Assembly (NCBI RefSeq): GCF_017352115.1
Contig: NZ_CP071448.1
Location: forward strand, 1,116,001-1,180,000
Direction: 5' to 3'
DNA length: 64,000 bases
From: Flavobacterium endoglycinae
Lineage (GTDB): Bacteria; Bacteroidota; Bacteroidia; Flavobacteriales; Flavobacteriaceae
The position numbers were made by a program, and so were the translations under genes. Of the stretch, positions 1 to 7,207 are shown piece by piece (within the stretch, counting starts at the first letter, position 1; each line of letters opens with the position of its first letter). Under the pieces are notes generated by a model. The model made no database searches, had not been told where the DNA came from, and saw only the letters and a program-made list of their open reading frames with translations.

Positions 1-77
1 CATTAACAAGCGGCTTAATCGGAGTTCCGATTGCAATACTAATGGGTTACATAATAAACACTTATATTCTAAAATAA
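1..77 (+). CDS. 3' end of a membrane protein gene (partial)
   Basis: An open frame enters from the left edge (frame of base 3) and stops with TAA at 75-77. The last 24 residues are strongly hydrophobic and look like one C-terminal membrane helix (residues such as GLIGVPIAILMGYII) followed by a short polar tail. Only the tail is present, so the family cannot be named. The next gene starts 7 bases downstream on the same strand, so the two are probably co-transcribed. Confidence 0.5.
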   Translation, partial: LTSGLIGVPIAILMGYIINTYILK

Positions 78-84
78 TACAACT

Positions 85-438
85 ATGGCTAAAAATATAA
101 TTTCGTTGCTACTGCTGATCGTATCTGTAGTATTGAATACAAAACATTCTTGGGACACATTCAATTATAAAAACAATTCTGAGTCTCTGAAGGCAATGAC
201 CAACCTGGGAATTAGTGAATCCGCTATACCCTTCCTTGGAATCCTAATGCTCCTAATTACAGCGCTGTTATTGATTCCGCGTACATTTTTCATTGGCAAC
301 TTATTCAATGCCTTTGCAATTGTTCTCATTATGGCCTTGGCTTTAAAGTCTGGCAATTATAAAATGGCATTGATCGAAATACCGTTTCTGGTAATGCCAT
401 TAATTATGATTTGGCTTAATTATCCTTTCAAAAAATAA
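85..438 (+). CDS. small four-helix membrane protein, DoxX-like
   Basis: A 117-residue protein with about four hydrophobic segments, near residues 3-18, 45-65, 68-88 and 95-113. Size and helix pattern resemble the DoxX-like family, whose members are small inner-membrane proteins of mostly unknown role. I see no catalytic motif, so the function is not assigned. It starts 7 bases after the partial membrane gene and ends 13 bases before an AraC-type regulator on the same strand. The regulator may therefore control or be expressed with it. Confidence 0.75.
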   Translation: MAKNIISLLLLIVSVVLNTKHSWDTFNYKNNSESLKAMTNLGISESAIPFLGILMLLITALLLIPRTFFIGNLFNAFAIVLIMALALKSGNYKMALIEIPFLVMPLIMIWLNYPFKK

Positions 439-451
439 CTTAACTTGCATT

Positions 452-1360
452 ATGGCAAATTTCAAACCTTATAGAATAAACTCAATATCTGAGATACACC
501 AGCTGATGGGGCTTCCAAAACCCCATCATCCGCTAATTAGCATCGTAGATCTAAAAGGTCTCCGAAATGATACTGGTATTGATGCCGTTATTTTCGACAT
601 GTATGTAATTTCGATGAAAAGAGGCTGCGACGGACTACATTATGGACAGCAGAAATATGACTTTGACGAGGGGCTTATGGCTTTTTTATCTCCGGGACAG
701 GTTTTGCGTGGTGAAGAAAGCGGTGTTCCGCCTAATCTTGAAGGATGGATGCTTTTTGTACATCCCGATTTTTTATGGAATACCTCTCTAGCCAAAAAAA
801 TAAAAAAATATGAATACTTTGGTTATTCGACCAGCGAAGCATTGTTTCTTTCTGATAAAGAAGAAACGGTTATAAATGACATTGTAAAAAATATAAAAGA
901 AGAATATCATTCTAACATCGACAAATTCAGTCAGGATATTATTATTTCAAACCTTGAAACTCTGTTGAATTATTCAGAACGTTTTTACGAAAGGCAGTTC
1001 ATTACAAGAAAAGTCACAAATCATAAATTACTGGAAAGAGTTGAGGATTTACTGGAAAATTACTTTCTTAGCAATCAACAGGTATTAAACGGGATTCCAT
1101 CTGTTGATTTTCTTGCTCAAAAACTTAATATTTCTCCCAAATATCTCAGCAGTATGCTCAAGCAGCTTACTGGACTTACTGCCCAGCAGCACATACAAAT
1201 CAAGGTACTTGAGCAAGCTAAAGAAAAGCTTTCTACATCTGGACTTACCGTGAGCGAGATAGCATTTGATCTCGGATTTGAGCATTCGCAGTCGTTTAGC
1301 AAGTTTTTTAAAAGTAAAACAAACCTCTCTCCTTTAGAATTTAGAAAATCATTCAATTAA
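452..1360 (+). CDS. AraC-family transcriptional regulator
   Basis: A 302-residue cytoplasmic DNA-binding regulator. The N-terminal part (about 1-185) would be the effector-binding cupin-like region. The C-terminal part carries the two AraC helix-turn-helix units: about 212-237 (VDFLAQKLNISPKYLSSML) and about 262-298 (VSEIAFDLGFEHSQSFSKFF, then LSPLEFRK). These match the conserved second-helix pattern of the family. It lies 13 bases downstream of the small DoxX-like membrane gene, probably in one operon. The inducer cannot be told from sequence. The length is usual for the family. Confidence 0.93.
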   Translation: MANFKPYRINSISEIHQLMGLPKPHHPLISIVDLKGLRNDTGIDAVIFDMYVISMKRGCDGLHYGQQKYDFDEGLMAFLSPGQVLRGEESGVPPNLEGWMLFVHPDFLWNTSLAKKIKKYEYFGYSTSEALFLSDKEETVINDIVKNIKEEYHSNIDKFSQDIIISNLETLLNYSERFYERQFITRKVTNHKLLERVEDLLENYFLSNQQVLNGIPSVDFLAQKLNISPKYLSSMLKQLTGLTAQQHIQIKVLEQAKEKLSTSGLTVSEIAFDLGFEHSQSFSKFFKSKTNLSPLEFRKSFN

Positions 1361-1400
1361 AGCTGTAGTCTTATTACAACCTACAACTCAAATTTAATGA

Positions 1401-1766
1401 TCATGGATTTAAATCTAAACGTTTTAAAATCAGTGATCGTAAACGTTCTTCATGCTCATCACCCCAATTTCCTATGGCTGAAATTACAGGAATTAGTGTT
1501 TTGCCGAAATCTGTCAAGCTGTATTCGACTTTAGGAGGCACAACAGGGTAAATAATCTTTGAAACAAGTTCATGTTCCTCTAATTCCTTCAGCTGAATAT
1601 TTAAAACCCTGCGGGAAGCATCTGGTATTTTACGCTGCAGTTCACTAGGTCTTTTATGTCCCTGATTAATAAACCAAAGCAAACGGATCTTCCATTTACC
1701 GTACAATACTTCACCTATTAAATCTAGACCGCAATTTAAGTTTGGAATTGTTTTTCTTTCATACAT
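1401..1766 (-). CDS. HxlR-family winged-helix regulator
   Basis: A 121-residue single-domain DNA-binding protein. The family signature is clear: GKWKIRLLWFI near 23-33, RPSELQRKIPDASRRVLNIQLKELEEHELV through the recognition helix, then the wing (PPKVEYSLTDFGKTL). A single N-terminal cysteine, C12, sits where redox- and quinone-sensing relatives such as YodB and HypR have their reactive cysteine. Redox or electrophile sensing is therefore plausible but not proven. It is divergent from the dehydrogenase/SnoaL pair, with about 134 bases between. A three-half-site inverted repeat lies in that gap, so it most likely represses that pair. Confidence 0.92.
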   Translation of the reverse strand: MYERKTIPNLNCGLDLIGEVLYGKWKIRLLWFINQGHKRPSELQRKIPDASRRVLNIQLKELEEHELVSKIIYPVVPPKVEYSLTDFGKTLIPVISAIGNWGDEHEERLRSLILKRLDLNP

Positions 1767-1838
1767 ATTGCAAAATTAATATATATCCCAATTTGTGCAA
1801 TAGGGGAATAATTTATCCCTATATGAATCGTAACTCCG

Positions 1839-1864
1839 TACTTGTGAGGAAGTAACGTACTTCC
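1839..1864. promoter_or_regulatory. candidate HxlR operator
   Basis: Three alternating half-sites occur in a row: TACTT (1839-1843), AAGTA (1850-1854) and TACTT (1858-1862). The last two form a perfect 7-bp inverted repeat, GGAAGTA-ACG-TACTTCC, at 1848-1864. The TACT-spacer-AGTA layout is like the known YodB/HxlR operators. The site lies between the divergent HxlR gene and the SDR gene, 37 bases before the SDR start. Confidence 0.6.
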
Positions 1865-1900
1865 GAGATTTGTACAAAGAAATTTAAAATACGATATAAG

Positions 1901-2683
1901 ATGGACTATCAAAATGAATTATCAGGCAGAATTGCCTTAGTAACAGGAGGTACAAAAGGAACTGGAAAAGCAATTGCAGAAAGACTGCTGCAAGCAGGTG
2001 CAACAGTAATTATTACTGCTAGAAATGCATCCGAAAAAGAAAACAGCAAATTACATTTCATTCCTTCCGATTTAAGTACAAAAGAAGGAGCAGAAAAAGT
2101 AATCAACGAAGTGCTATCGTCGTATGGAAGGCTCGATATTCTGGTAAACAATCTTGGTTCTTCAGCAACCCCTGCCGGCGGCTTCAGCACATTGACTGAT
2201 GAAGACTGGGAATCAACTCTACAGGCTAATTTGCTCGCTCCTGTTCGACTAGACAGAGGATTCTTACCACAAATGATCGATAAAAAAAGTGGTGTTATTA
2301 TCCACATAGCTTCAATTCAGGGAAAACTGCCCCTGTATGATTCTACATTGCCTTATGCTGCTGCAAAAGCAGGACTAATCAATTACAGTAAAAGTTTATC
2401 AAATGAAGTTACTCCAAAAGGTGTTCGCGTGCTGACAGTTTCACCGGGATGGATAAATACAACCGCATCCAAAGACTGGCTGGGAGAGATTGCAAGAAAT
2501 GCAAACAGTACTATAGAAGAAGCCCAACAAAGTGTTATGAATGCATTGGGAGGAATACCTTACGGCAGACCTGCCGAACCTGAAGAAGTAGCTGAATTAG
2601 TTGGATTTCTTGTTTCACCAAGAGCCAGTTATTTAACAGGTACTGAATTTGTAATCGATGGCGGAACAGTACCAACCATTTAA
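1901..2683 (+). CDS. SDR-family oxidoreductase
   Basis: A 260-residue classical short-chain dehydrogenase/reductase, a cytoplasmic NAD(P)H-dependent oxidoreductase. The cofactor motif TGGTKGTG is at 15-22 and NNLG at 83-86. The catalytic Ser138, Tyr152 and Lys156 (YAAAK) are all present. The C-terminal PEEVAELVGFLVSPRASYLTG and VIDGG signatures are intact. The substrate cannot be told from sequence. It is followed 20 bases later by a SnoaL-like gene and is divergent from an HxlR regulator, the layout of small inducible detoxification operons. Confidence 0.93.
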   Translation: MDYQNELSGRIALVTGGTKGTGKAIAERLLQAGATVIITARNASEKENSKLHFIPSDLSTKEGAEKVINEVLSSYGRLDILVNNLGSSATPAGGFSTLTDEDWESTLQANLLAPVRLDRGFLPQMIDKKSGVIIHIASIQGKLPLYDSTLPYAAAKAGLINYSKSLSNEVTPKGVRVLTVSPGWINTTASKDWLGEIARNANSTIEEAQQSVMNALGGIPYGRPAEPEEVAELVGFLVSPRASYLTGTEFVIDGGTVPTI

Positions 2684-2703
2684 TAATCTTAAAAAATAAT
2701 ACC

Positions 2704-3027
2704 ATGAACTTACCAAAAGTAATAACAGATTTAGTGAATGCACAGAATCGTTTTGACAGCATTGCCTACTCCAATTGTTTTTCTGAAACCGCTGTAGTTT
2801 TTGATGAAGGTAAAACACATAAAGGAAGATCAGATATCCAAAATTGGATTGAAGAATCCAACCAAAAATACAGGTCAGTGATGAAACCTCTTGAATATAC
2901 TGAAAATGGCACAACGAGCGTATTATCTGCAGAGTGTTCCGGCACCTTTCCCGGAAGCCCAATTATATTAAAATTTCATTTTGATATTGTTGATGACCAA
3001 ATTCAGCATCTAAAAGTGACTGAATAA
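2704..3027 (+). CDS. SnoaL/NTF2-like protein
   Basis: A 107-residue protein with the NTF2/SnoaL-like alpha+beta fold pattern: an N-terminal helix (ITDLVNAQNRFDS), then AYSNCFSETAVVFDEGKTHKGRSDIQNWIEE, a typical opening of this superfamily, and a final beta strand. Members are small binding proteins or isomerases, and no specific activity can be assigned. It starts 20 bases after the SDR gene, and a strong terminator follows its stop codon, so the two form a two-gene operon. Confidence 0.8.
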   Translation: MNLPKVITDLVNAQNRFDSIAYSNCFSETAVVFDEGKTHKGRSDIQNWIEESNQKYRSVMKPLEYTENGTTSVLSAECSGTFPGSPIILKFHFDIVDDQIQHLKVTE

Positions 3028-3028
3028 A

Positions 3029-3070
3029 AAAACAAAGAGAGCGACTGAAAATCAGATATTCTCTTTGTTT
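3029..3070 (+). terminator. rho-independent terminator of the SDR/SnoaL operon
   Basis: The 10-bp stem AACAAAGAGA (3031-3040) pairs perfectly with TCTCTTTGTT (3060-3069). A run of T follows to 3076. It begins directly after the SnoaL-like stop codon. Confidence 0.85.
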
Positions 3071-3188
3071 TTTTTAAGCTTACAGTATAATATTACTGCA
3101 CAGTCATAGAAATATTTACGTTTGAAGAAACAAAATATTGATAATTAAAATCTAGTAAAAATTAAACTCGCATCGATTTTCAAAACAC

Positions 3189-3247
3189 ATAATCTCTGCG
3201 CAAGCGATCGCAATCCAAGAAACGCATTCGCTTACGCAGAGAAATTA
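3189..3247. repeat. imperfect inverted repeat between convergent genes
   Basis: TCTCTGCGCAAGCGA in the left arm (from about 3193) pairs with TCGCTTACGCAGAGA in the right arm (to about 3242), with one mismatch and about 20 bases of loop. It lies between the SnoaL-like gene (plus) and the PLP enzyme gene (minus). It could be a bidirectional termination or processing element, or a dispersed palindrome. No T-tract follows directly. Confidence 0.55.
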
Positions 3248-3295
3248 TAAAGACTTTTATTTGCAGTTTTTAAATCCTACAGACTTTATAGTTAT

Positions 3296-4798
3296 TTATA
3301 TTGAAAACCAACCTTTTACATCATCTTCAATAGTTTCTCTTAATGTAAGATGATTAAATTCATTAGTTACAGGGTTGTATTGATAGTCTTCCTGCCACTC
3401 TTCAATGTTTACAATGATTTGTTCAACAGCTTTACAGATAAATAAAAGTTCTTCATTTTTCATTGTTGGATGAAGTGAAACTCTTACCCAGCCGGGTTTA
3501 TCGGTTAAATTTTTCTCAAGGATTCCACTGGTGATTTCTTTTGATTTTTTTTCATCAATATGGAACAGATAATGAGCATATGTACTTGCACACGACCAAC
3601 CGCCTCGCACCTGAATTCCGAAACGGTCATTTAATAATCTTACGATCAAATTATAGTGAATATTCTCTACGGTAAACGAAACACAGCCAATTCTTTCGGT
3701 TTTTAAATCGCCCAGAATTGTCAATCCTTTTATTTTTTGCAGTTCAGCAAAACAAAGATCCAACAGTTCTTTTTCTCTGTTTTTCATTTTTTGAACATTC
3801 ATTTTATCTTTTAGTTCCAGACACAATGCAGTACGCATAACCTGCAGAAATCCCGGAGTTCCACCGTCTTCTTTAACCTCAATCGCATCACTGTAATGGT
3901 AGCCGCCCCACGGATTGGTACATTTTACATTTCCTCCGCCTGGATTATCCGGAAAATGAGACTTGTATAGTTTTTCATTGAAAACTAAAATCCCGCATGT
4001 TCCAGGTCCGCCCAGAAATTTATGAGGCGAAAAGAAAATCGCATCCAATTGTTCTTCGGGATTTTCTGGATGCATATCGATTGAAACATATGGTGCCGAA
4101 GCTGCAAAATCGACAAAACAATAACCGCCATTTTGATGCATTATTTTAGCCAATTCATAATACGGTGTAATAATTCCCGTAACATTCGAACAAGCTGTAA
4201 AGGAACCTATTTTAAGCGTTCTGTTCTCGTATTTTTTAATTTCCTGTACCAATATTTCTGGATCGACTAGATTGTCTTTTCCGCAGGGTAAAACCACAAC
4301 ATCAGCAATAGTTTCGTACCAAGGAACCTGATTAGAATGATGTTCCATGTGTGTAATAAAAACTACTGGTCTTTCATCATCAAAATTCAATTTTACATTG
4401 TAAATGTTGTCTTTGGAACGTAGTCCCATAATACGCTGTAATTTGTTTAAGGCAGCTGTCATTCCAGTTCCAGCTGCAACAAGACAGTCTGCTTCGGATG
4501 CATTTACATGTTTCTTAATCAATTCTCTAGCATATTGATATGCATACGTTGAAGCTTTTCCAGTCTGGCTGGAAAATGAATGCGTATTGGCAATCATAGG
4601 ACCTATTTTTCGAAGCATAATATCCTCGATAGGAACATATAGTCTTCCGCTGGCAATCCAATCTGCATATAGAACTTTTTGTGGTCCGTAAATCGATTCG
4701 AAACTATGATTGAATCCAATTGTATTTTCTCTGAATTCAGAAAAGTAATTTTCGAGTTCGCTGGGTTTTGTTTTCAAAATAGTATCCATTTCATTCAT
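3296..4798 (-). CDS. class V PLP-dependent aminotransferase, cysteine-desulfurase-like
   Basis: A 500-residue cytoplasmic enzyme of fold type I. Visible family features are AAGTGMTAAL (about 108-117), THMEHHSNQVPW (about 149-160), the cofactor-binding VDFAASAPY (229-237) and the Schiff-base lysine K260 in FSPHKFLGG. The motif RGGWSCAS with C403 sits where SufS/NifS-type cysteine desulfurases have their catalytic cysteine loop (RxGxxCA). A sulfur-transfer or C-S lyase reaction is therefore plausible, but the protein is about 80-100 residues longer than SufS and is not SufS itself. It is the last gene of a minus-strand run, 14 bases after the DsbD-like gene. No signal peptide is seen. Confidence 0.85.
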   Translation of the reverse strand: MNEMDTILKTKPSELENYFSEFRENTIGFNHSFESIYGPQKVLYADWIASGRLYVPIEDIMLRKIGPMIANTHSFSSQTGKASTYAYQYARELIKKHVNASEADCLVAAGTGMTAALNKLQRIMGLRSKDNIYNVKLNFDDERPVVFITHMEHHSNQVPWYETIADVVVLPCGKDNLVDPEILVQEIKKYENRTLKIGSFTACSNVTGIITPYYELAKIMHQNGGYCFVDFAASAPYVSIDMHPENPEEQLDAIFFSPHKFLGGPGTCGILVFNEKLYKSHFPDNPGGGNVKCTNPWGGYHYSDAIEVKEDGGTPGFLQVMRTALCLELKDKMNVQKMKNREKELLDLCFAELQKIKGLTILGDLKTERIGCVSFTVENIHYNLIVRLLNDRFGIQVRGGWSCASTYAHYLFHIDEKKSKEITSGILEKNLTDKPGWVRVSLHPTMKNEELLFICKAVEQIIVNIEEWQEDYQYNPVTNEFNHLTLRETIEDDVKGWFSI

Positions 4799-4812
4799 TT
4801 GCTAAAGCATTT

Positions 4813-6816
4813 TTACTTTTTAAAATTTTTAATTCCACCCTGCAGCCAATTGTAATATTCTTCTATATCAGGATTATAGGCTGAAGTTTCTGTTAAAGAA
4901 TTACTTTTATGATCTACAATTACATAAAATGGCTGTGCATTAGCTTTATACGTTTTAATTTGTAAATCGCTCCATTTGTTTCCAATGGTTTTGATTTTTT
5001 TGCCAGTCGTTTCAGAAACATATTGTTCGCTTTCAGGCAGTTCTTTTTTATCATCAACATACAATGAAATTAAAACGACATCATTATTCAAAACGCCTAG
5101 AACTTTTGGATCTGACCAAACTAATTCTTCCATTTTTCGGCAGTTTACGCAGGCATATCCCGTGAAATCTAATAGGACTGGTTTTCCAACTTTTTTCGCA
5201 TATTCCATTCCTTTATCATAATCATGGAAAGTGATAATGTTCTGCGGACCGTGTTCTGCACCTTCTGGCAGCGAACCTGTAACTTTTAATTCAGAATTAC
5301 CCGAAACCCCTAGTCCGTTTGGAGATTCGCTGTAGTGCATGGGCGGAGGAAATCCGCTGATTAATTTAAGAGGTGCACCCCAAAGACCTGGAATTAAATA
5401 AATAGTAAAAGTTAAAACGATCAGTCCGAAACTTAATCTTCCTACTGAAATATGGTTTAAAGGCGAATCATGCGGAAGCGTAATTTTCCCGAATAAATAA
5501 AAAGCCAGCATTCCGAAGACGGCAATCCAAATAGCAAGGAAAATTTCTCTTTCCAGCCAATGCAATTGCAGAACTAAATCGGCATTTGATAAAAATTTGA
5601 AAGCGAGAGCCAATTCTAAAAACCCTAAAACTACTTTTACGGTATTCAGCCATCCGCCTGATTTTGGCAACGCATTTAACCAGCCTGGAAAAGCTGCAAA
5701 TAATGAAAATGGTAATGCAATAGCAATCGAAAATCCTAACATTCCAACAATTGGAGCGATTCCGCCCTTTGAAGCCGCTTCCACCAATAAAGTTCCTACG
5801 ATTGGTCCTGTACAAGAAAATGATACAATGGCTAAAGCCAAAGCCATAAAGAAAATTCCAATCAATCCTCCTCTATCCGCTTGCGAATCGACTTTGTTGG
5901 CTAACGAACTTGGTAATACAATTTCGAAAGCTCCTAAAAACGAACAGGCAAAAACAACCAATAAAACAAAGAAAATCAAGTTGAACCAAACGTTGGTTGA
6001 AAGTGCATTGAGCGAGTCTGCACCAAAAACTGCCGTTACAATTGAGCCCAATAAAACATAAATAATTACGATAGAAATTCCGTAAATCATGGCGTTTCTA
6101 ATTCCTGCCGCTTTGGTTTTACTCTGTTTTGTAAAATAACTTACCGTCATCGGAATCATTGGAAAAACGCAAGGCGTTAACAATGCTGCAAATCCAGATA
6201 AAAATGCTACAATAAAAATCGTCAGTAATCCTCTCGATTCGGTTTTCTTTGGTAAATGAGACGCTGTTTCTGAAGTTTTCTCGTCAGGTTGAACAACCGT
6301 TTTTTCTGGTGTTACAGAATCTGTTTTTACAATTGGGGTTTCTTCCGCAGCAGCCGCTTTTTTCTCATTCGGAATTTTAAAAATCAATTCTTCTGTAGAT
6401 GGCGGCAAACAATTACTGTCGTCGCAAACCATAAAATCTACTGCTGCAGAAATGTTCGCAATCTCGTTTGACGTAAATTTGATTTTTTGGGTAAAAAGTG
6501 CTTTATCTTCAAAATATTTGATTTTCATATCGAAGATTTTATCGACTGTTTCGTGTCCTTTGTCTTCGGTTATTTTTCCAATTAATTCGAATTTTTTCGG
6601 CTGATTATTGAACGAAAAAGCTGTTGGCGAAGGTCCGCCTTCTTCAATATATTGTCCGTACAAATGCCAGCCCGATTGTATTTTCGCCTTAGCTTTTAAA
6701 ATATATTCTCTTTCTGAAATTTTCTCTACAGTGGTTGACCATTTTACCGGATTATACATTTGTCCGAACATGGAAACTGAGATCAATAACAGGAATGCAA
6801 TTATGGTATTTCTCAT
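4813..6816 (-). CDS. DsbD-like thiol:disulfide interchange protein
   Basis: An inner-membrane protein of about 667 residues that passes electrons from cytoplasmic thioredoxin to periplasmic thiol proteins. Order of domains: signal peptide, N-terminal DsbD-alpha-like beta domain, a linker rich in Pro/Lys/Thr, eight or so membrane helices, and a C-terminal thioredoxin-like domain. The paired membrane cysteines are in TPCVFPMIPMTVSYF and SFSCTGPIVG. The C-terminal CVNC is at about 556-559. I chose the ATG at 6816 because it begins a clean signal peptide (MRNTIIAFLLLISVSMFG). The longer frame starts at a TTG inside a terminator hairpin. It is 14 bases upstream of the PLP enzyme and would supply reducing power to the TlpA-like proteins encoded upstream. 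Confidence 0.93.
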   Translation of the reverse strand: MRNTIIAFLLLISVSMFGQMYNPVKWSTTVEKISEREYILKAKAKIQSGWHLYGQYIEEGGPSPTAFSFNNQPKKFELIGKITEDKGHETVDKIFDMKIKYFEDKALFTQKIKFTSNEIANISAAVDFMVCDDSNCLPPSTEELIFKIPNEKKAAAAEETPIVKTDSVTPEKTVVQPDEKTSETASHLPKKTESRGLLTIFIVAFLSGFAALLTPCVFPMIPMTVSYFTKQSKTKAAGIRNAMIYGISIVIIYVLLGSIVTAVFGADSLNALSTNVWFNLIFFVLLVVFACSFLGAFEIVLPSSLANKVDSQADRGGLIGIFFMALALAIVSFSCTGPIVGTLLVEAASKGGIAPIVGMLGFSIAIALPFSLFAAFPGWLNALPKSGGWLNTVKVVLGFLELALAFKFLSNADLVLQLHWLEREIFLAIWIAVFGMLAFYLFGKITLPHDSPLNHISVGRLSFGLIVLTFTIYLIPGLWGAPLKLISGFPPPMHYSESPNGLGVSGNSELKVTGSLPEGAEHGPQNIITFHDYDKGMEYAKKVGKPVLLDFTGYACVNCRKMEELVWSDPKVLGVLNNDVVLISLYVDDKKELPESEQYVSETTGKKIKTIGNKWSDLQIKTYKANAQPFYVIVDHKSNSLTETSAYNPDIEEYYNWLQGGIKNFKK

Positions 6817-6839
6817 TGTTTTTTGATTAGATTTTTGGA

Positions 6840-6871
6840 AAAAAAGAGCTGTCGGCAAAAACAGCTCTTTT
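6840..6871 (-). terminator. terminator after the M16 peptidase gene
   Basis: Read on the minus strand, AAAAGAGCTGT and ACAGCTCTTTT form an 11-bp stem with an 8-base loop, followed by T residues. It lies between the M16 gene and the dsbD-like start codon. Confidence 0.75.
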
Positions 6872-7207
6872 GGTCTTTCACAGAAAATGGCTTACTAATT
6901 CAGATTCTAAAATGAAATAATGAAAGACGACTATTAAAATTGAGTTTTCAGTTACAGTTTTCAGTCACAGTCACTGTTTGCAGTCTATACCGCTGATTTT
7001 TTTAACACATAGAATCATAGTTTTTCTTTATCTATAAAAAGGCATTTCATTTGTTTAAATAAACATAGCTGGCTATGTGTGAGAAATGAATTTCTCTTTT
7101 CGATCTTTTTATTATTTTTTGGAAATTAAAATCTATGTTTCTATGTGTTTAATTTTTGAATTTAAAGTTGAATTTTCAAATCTGAAAACTGCGACTGCGA
7201 CTGCAAA
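6872..7207. other. gene-free stretch between M16 and dsbD-like genes
   Basis: There is no credible gene here. It holds one copy of the roughly 140-bp CACATAG inverted-repeat element (7003-7151). That copy is flanked by oppositely oriented copies of a CAGTC/GACTG-rich repeat (about 6955-6985 and 7182-7203). Confidence 0.6.
7003..7151. repeat. CACATAG inverted-repeat element, copy 1 (type A)
   Basis: The terminal arms are AACACATAGAATCATAG and its near complement ATCTATGTTTCTATGTGTT. Inside are AGGCATTTCA, an internal palindrome ACATAGCTGGCTATGT and GAGAAATGAATTTCTC. Three further copies are at 11235, 42098 and 49994. Confidence 0.8.

Noticed and set aside
2633..2962. Minus-strand frame across the SDR/SnoaL junction
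   Set aside because: It overlaps two real plus-strand genes, with no recognisable domain.
3296..4798. PLP enzyme called as SufS itself
   Set aside because: It is much longer than SufS, has no suf genes beside it, and matches only the general class V pattern and the cysteine loop.
5597..6061. Plus-strand reading frame opposite the DsbD-like gene
   Set aside because: It has low-complexity composition and lies entirely antisense to a well-supported membrane protein gene.
6817..6858. Longer N-terminus of the DsbD-like protein
   Set aside because: The extra 14 codons start at a TTG inside a terminator hairpin. The ATG at 6816 begins a clean signal peptide.
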